The position numbers were made by a program, and so were the translations under genes. From NCBI GenBank assembly GCA_018266095.1, contig JAFEBC010001016.1:1-6929 (forward strand): a stretch of 6,929 nt of DNA, in the 5' to 3' direction. Below, piece after piece: positions 4,701 to 6,929 of the stretch. Origin of the DNA: Deltaproteobacteria bacterium (GTDB lineage: Bacteria > Myxococcota > Myxococcia > Myxococcales > 40CM-4-68-19). The notes below the pieces were generated by a model that saw only the letters and a list, made by a program, of their open reading frames with translations, was not told where the DNA came from and did no database searches. Each line of letters starts with the position of its first letter. The stretch's first letter is position 1.

Positions 4701-6929
4701 GGATCTGCAGCCGAAGATCGAGGAGATCAGCAAGGAAGGCCAGGCCACGATCGACGCCGCGCAGAAGGCGTGGAACGACGTGCCGCAGTCGGTGAAGGAC
4801 GGCCTGCAGAAGCTGCTCGACAAGGTCAAGGACCTGCTCAAGAGCTCGAAGGGCGAGCACGACAGCCTGCTCGACGCCATCAAGAAGAAGGCCGGCGACG
4901 TCGCGCAGAAGATCAAGGACGGCGTGCAAGCGGGCGTCGATGCGGCGGCGAAGGCGTACGACACGGCGAAGACCGAGGTGGAGAAGGTCGCGAAGACGGT
5001 GGGCGATGCGATCGCGAAGATCGCCAAGGACATCGGCGACGCGATCCAGACGGCCGTGGCCAAGGGCCAGGAAGTCATCGACAAGGCGAAGGACGCGGCC
5101 AACAAGGCGTGGGACTACGTCAAGGACGGCGCGTCGAAGGCGCTCGACGAGGCGAAGGCCGCGAAGGAGCTCATCTCCGCCGCGTACACCAAGGCCAAGC
5201 AGCTCGCGGACCAGATGCGCAACACGTTCGCCAAGGGCGTGGAGCTGCTCGATCCGCTGGTCGAGAAGGCCAAGGCGGCGTTCGATCACGCGACCGAGAT
5301 CGTGCAGCAGGCCGAGGACGCGGTTCGCCAGGTCGCGGGTGCGGCGGTCGACGAGATCAAGTCGGGCGCCCAGGCCGCCACGGACGCGGCGAAGAGCGCG
5401 TACGAGGGCGCGACCAAGGCGCTCGAGGACACGGCCAACAAAGTCAAGGACACGATCGGCAAGCTCGTCGACGGCACCAAGTCGCAGGTCGAGGGCGCGC
5501 TGGCGAAGGCGAAGGAGCTCTACGACTCGGCCAAGGCCACGGGCGAAGAGGCCTGGAACTACGCCAAGGACAAGGCGCAGGCCGCGCTCGACAAGGCCAA
5601 GAGCGTCTACGCCGACTGCAAGAAGGCGCTGCTCGCCGCGCAGGACACGTTCAAGCAGCTCACCGACCAGATGAAGGGCGACGCCGAGAAGGTCGGCCAG
5701 CAGATCCTGGAGCAGGCGCAGGCCGCGCACGACATGGCCGAGCAGCTTCTGCAGAAGGCCGCGGACGCCGCTGGCGAAGTGATGGCCACCGCGCTCGACG
5801 AGGCGAACAAGCTCGTCGACGAGGCGAAGACCGAGGCCACGAGCGGGCTCGACGCGGCCAAGAAGGAGCTCGAGTCGGTCGGCGACGCCGCGGCGAAGAA
5901 GATCAGCGAGATCGTCGACGGCACGAAGGCGAAGGTCGAGTCGGCCGTGAAGTCGGTCGAGGACCTCATCGCCAAGGCGCACGAGACGGCGGACCACGCG
6001 CTGAACCGCGATGCCGACGCTGCGCAGAAGGCCTACGAGGAAGTGCAGAAGGTCGTGGCCGCCTGCCAGGCCGCCTACGACGAGGCGCAGAAGAAGTTCG
6101 AGGAGCTGAAGACGCAGGTCGCCAACAAGGCCCAGGAGGTCGGGCAGCCGATCGTCGACACGGCCAAGAACGCGCTCGACCAGGCGACGCAGCTCCTCGA
6201 GTCGGCCAAGGAGGCCGTCGAGGAGGTCAAGAAGGACGCGCTCCCCGAGGCGCAGAAGCTGCAGTCACAGGTCGCGGACTTCTTCGCCAAGCTGTGGGAC
6301 GAGGCCAAGAAGCAGCTCGAGCAGATCGCCGAGGAGATGAAGAAGAAGGTCACCGAGGCGGTCGACCGCATCTTGAAGAAGCTCGAGCAGGAGGTGCTCG
6401 ACGCGGCCAAGAAGGTGCTCGAGAAGGGCCTCGAGACGGCGATGAAGTCGTGGGACCTGAACGAGGCCGCTTCGGCGACCGCGAACGAGGCCACGCAGCA
6501 GCTCAAGGCGCTGATGCAGAAGGCGCTCGACGACGTGAAGGAGGAGCTGCAGCAGCTCTGGAAGGACTTCAAGGGCGTCGCGATGCAGCACGGGCAGCAG
6601 CTGCTCACGAACGTGATGATGGGCACCGACGCGGGCGGCGACATGGCCGACCACTCGGACGCGGCCAACAAGGAGGGCCAGGGCAACGTCGTCAAGCAGG
6701 CCGACGATCACCACCAGGCGGGCGAGGCGCAGCACGACCAGCTCACCAAGGAGCACGACGCCGACAAGGACAAGCCGGAGAAGCTGACCAATGACTTCAT
6801 CGGTCAGCTCAAGGGCAAGTTCGGCGACATGGGCAAGATGGCCGAGTCGCTCTCGGGCCCGCTGATGAACGTCATCGAGAACTCGAACACGGGCATCGGC
6901 AAGGCCGTGGGCGCGTTCATGAAGCAGGC
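769..6929 (+). CDS. Giant gpD/gp27-like injection hub with helical repeats (3' partial)
   Basis: The frame is open from the TAG at 652-654 to the window end, with 2053 complete codons from GTG 769 and no stop. Residues 1-334 resemble the gp27-like late control D hub, which anchors the spike to the inner tube in contractile tails and injection systems. Residues about 338-640 are Ala/Lys/Glu-rich helix with no membrane segment long enough to call. Residues about 652-1388 hold five tandem units of about 147 residues, and about 1420-1825 hold three more of about 149. Residues 1953-2005 are hydrophilic and His/Asp-rich, then an amphipathic segment begins. Stand-alone hub proteins are usually 350-450 residues, so this is a large fusion. 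No signal peptide is seen. The helical part uses Lys far more than Arg, unusual for such GC-rich DNA. The reading frame and hub domain are firm; the role of the long extension is unknown. Confidence 0.9.
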   Translation, partial: MSTDPRLIPECKVSLEGTDLESEKDAALVRVDVDLDVDLFGAATLIFNDPKLKLLNGTDFQPGTAVAIKIGYASTLTTVFEGEVVAIEPQFRRDIPVTLRVICLESMHRLALATMTRSYQNVDDKEVVTKIAQENGLSADAPAGTKEHILQSNTTDAMFLRRLAQKQGYHLRIEGKKLVMGPPPEGNDITVKPGDGLRRMKVKLKAGGQVGEVAVVGYDPKTKESFTGKDKGSGEVAAGAKDFGKGTTITFAGAEVAPPDMATAEKMAKGRMRKLAEGFVQATLDHVGNAQFVPGANITFEKMGPKLDGAYRIEKARHLWSKNGYHTQFKVVKQAKQSSPLKDLNKGLKALEEAKEKAKDIADKIKAAASWGLKAAREAAQRAEQAVSQAKDAVARVKEGLQKVKDGATEAGQKILEAAKAQIESVKQYVERGVAKVAEAVSEASQATQETAKTALEAAREAADKAVATAQNMAQHAQDSFDAVKAAVQDAVTTAVDGVEDKLSAGVETLKKTLMTAADTVIKIGEAGAKMAEAAIESGKKAVEMCAKSAAAMAKPLIGALGSVVDKLVDAAKTSSQGAMTALQSAIGAGAQHALEFAKNAVSKAQDSIKKATDAVKNAAETIKKNVGDKLMGFVTQAKGFIDKAKNTVGQFKAKFDEYKKKITDAIDKYGGKWIKAGLYLKEHGEKAYNAGKAVFDGCKDAISLCKDKKWDEAQKKVDPLKAKFEEAKSEAELCYAKLEEVVNDLPESVKSTLKSIVDRVKTMLASSDSTLGKTIQAILAKVGQIAQKAKEAYEKGKAIYDKAKAEYDKYKVYFEQLKEFYTAAKEAKELGEKAWNEGKAAVAKCKDALDKVKKKDIEGAKKDGEDAKTQFEAAKTDAEACYKKAEEAYEKLPEPVKNALQMLVDKLKGLMSGGDGTLSKTLAAIEQKIGEWGQKAKELADKVKEKVTEYKAKYDEYKKDFDKIKTVIEDAKAAKDKGQEAYEKGKACFEKVKTGLQQLKDRKLDDAKKTADEAKALFEEAKTAAEECYAKAQEAIDNVPDDVKRVIQTIVDKVKALIPQSSDGGDSPFGKFLKEIEKGIGQAADECKKLAEKAKDTFDKAKAKYDELKKDFDKVKEFIQHAKEAKDHGEKAYQKGKETFDNCKSALDKLKKRDLDGAKADGEKAQASFKEAQDEGEACVKAAEAAYDSIPQSVKDALKAIVDRIKEMLPKGQSTLSKTLEELGRKIGDFAKKAIEFGEKVKAKVDEAKKFYEDHKADIEKLKDAVEAGKDAYEHGKKTLDLVKEIAPKIKEAAQLAFDKKWSEAQKAAEDLQPKIEEISKEGQATIDAAQKAWNDVPQSVKDGLQKLLDKVKDLLKSSKGEHDSLLDAIKKKAGDVAQKIKDGVQAGVDAAAKAYDTAKTEVEKVAKTVGDAIAKIAKDIGDAIQTAVAKGQEVIDKAKDAANKAWDYVKDGASKALDEAKAAKELISAAYTKAKQLADQMRNTFAKGVELLDPLVEKAKAAFDHATEIVQQAEDAVRQVAGAAVDEIKSGAQAATDAAKSAYEGATKALEDTANKVKDTIGKLVDGTKSQVEGALAKAKELYDSAKATGEEAWNYAKDKAQAALDKAKSVYADCKKALLAAQDTFKQLTDQMKGDAEKVGQQILEQAQAAHDMAEQLLQKAADAAGEVMATALDEANKLVDEAKTEATSGLDAAKKELESVGDAAAKKISEIVDGTKAKVESAVKSVEDLIAKAHETADHALNRDADAAQKAYEEVQKVVAACQAAYDEAQKKFEELKTQVANKAQEVGQPIVDTAKNALDQATQLLESAKEAVEEVKKDALPEAQKLQSQVADFFAKLWDEAKKQLEQIAEEMKKKVTEAVDRILKKLEQEVLDAAKKVLEKGLETAMKSWDLNEAASATANEATQQLKALMQKALDDVKEELQQLWKDFKGVAMQHGQQLLTNVMMGTDAGGDMADHSDAANKEGQGNVVKQADDHHQAGEAQHDQLTKEHDADKDKPEKLTNDFIGQLKGKFGDMGKMAESLSGPLMNVIENSNTGIGKAVGAFMKQ
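2722..4932 (+). repeat. Five tandem ~147-residue helical units in the hub protein
   Basis: Units start near 2722, 3178, 3619, 4072 and 4492. Each carries the same landmarks: a KAKxDEYKK-like opening, a GEKAYxxGK-like turn, a Cys before the next motif in four of five units, an 'LPxSVKxxLxxIVDKVKxLL'-like motif, and a Gly/Ser/Asp loop often reading STLSKT. The motif prolines lie at 3007, 3448, 3889, 4342 and 4783, so spacings are 147, 147, 151 and 147 residues. The 151 comes from a four-residue insertion in the loop at about 3949-3984. 147 is exactly 21 heptads, so the units could keep coiled-coil register. The fifth unit is the most diverged and has lost both phased Cys. Confidence 0.82.
5026..6240 (+). 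repeat. Three further ~149-residue diverged helical units
   Basis: A second set continues the period. VDGTK at 5470 and 5917 is 149 residues apart, Cys at 5617 and 6064 is 149 apart, and EKVGQQI at about 5686 lines up with QEVGQPI at about 6133, also 149 apart. AWDYVKD (Trp 5110) and AWNYAKD (Trp 5554) are 148 apart. Pro 5254, Gln 5701 and Pro 6148 occupy the same column. These units look LEA-like, rich in Ala, Lys and Asp. They share little exact sequence with the upstream set but keep nearly the same length, suggesting a common ancestral unit. Confidence 0.62.
6625..6927 (+). other. His/Asp-rich linker and start of a new C-terminal segment
   Basis: Residues 1953-2005 leave the Lys/Glu helical pattern. 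They contain five His, many Asp, Gln and Gly, and look like a flexible hydrophilic linker. Residues 2006-2053 then switch to a Met/Gly-containing amphipathic sequence (for example SLSGPLMNVIENSN and GIGKAVGAFMK). This may be the start of a distinct C-terminal domain whose bulk lies beyond the window. Its nature cannot be judged from what is present. Confidence 0.5.

Noticed and set aside
1790..6620. Calling the helical part a phage tape-measure protein outright
   Set aside because: Length and helicity fit, but no tape-measure family motif or hydrophobic membrane segments are recognisable, and tape measures are normally separate from the gpD hub. It is kept as a hypothesis only.
4305..6794. 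Plus-strand open frame of 829 codons rich in Arg, Gly and Gln
   Set aside because: It is an out-of-frame reading of the same repeat-bearing gene. Low-complexity Arg/Gly runs and no domain mark it as a shadow, as do the similar frames at 798-2159, 2403-3011 and 3273-4295.

Overview
The window is very GC-rich, with codons ending almost always in C or G. Its style fits a high-GC proteobacterium or myxobacterium (Myxococcota). That placement is an inference from base composition and gene type; nothing in the window fixes the species.

Two parts are visible. Bases 1 to about 768 are intergenic or accessory DNA. They hold the possible last codons of an upstream gene, a terminator-like hairpin (138-169), a cluster of four GAGACCT repeats (196-269), a long imperfect inverted repeat (394-424 against 577-607) with a perfect dyad inside it, and two extended -10 promoter motifs (644-652 and 702-710). 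The second promoter motif sits just ahead of the main gene.

From GTG 769 to the end of the window runs one uninterrupted plus-strand reading frame of 2053 codons, still open at base 6929. It is the only convincing gene. Residues 1 to about 334 match the gp27-like 'phage late control gene D' hub of contractile injection systems (phage P2 gpD, the gp27 half of VgrG, Afp8/Pvc8-type hubs). The usual gp5-like OB-fold and spike do not follow. Instead there are at least 1600 residues of Lys/Ala/Glu/Asp-rich, predicted alpha-helical sequence. This is built largely from tandem units with anchor spacings of 147, 147, 151, 147, 157, 149 and 149 residues, with a more diverged unit upstream. After a His/Asp-rich hydrophilic stretch, a Gly-containing amphipathic segment begins and runs off the window.

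The most interesting hypothesis is a contractile-injection hub that carries its own giant helical extension, either as cargo or as a tape-measure-like element. Sheath, tube, baseplate and ATPase genes are not in the window, so whether this is an extracellular contractile injection system, a type VI secretion system or a phage tail remains open.
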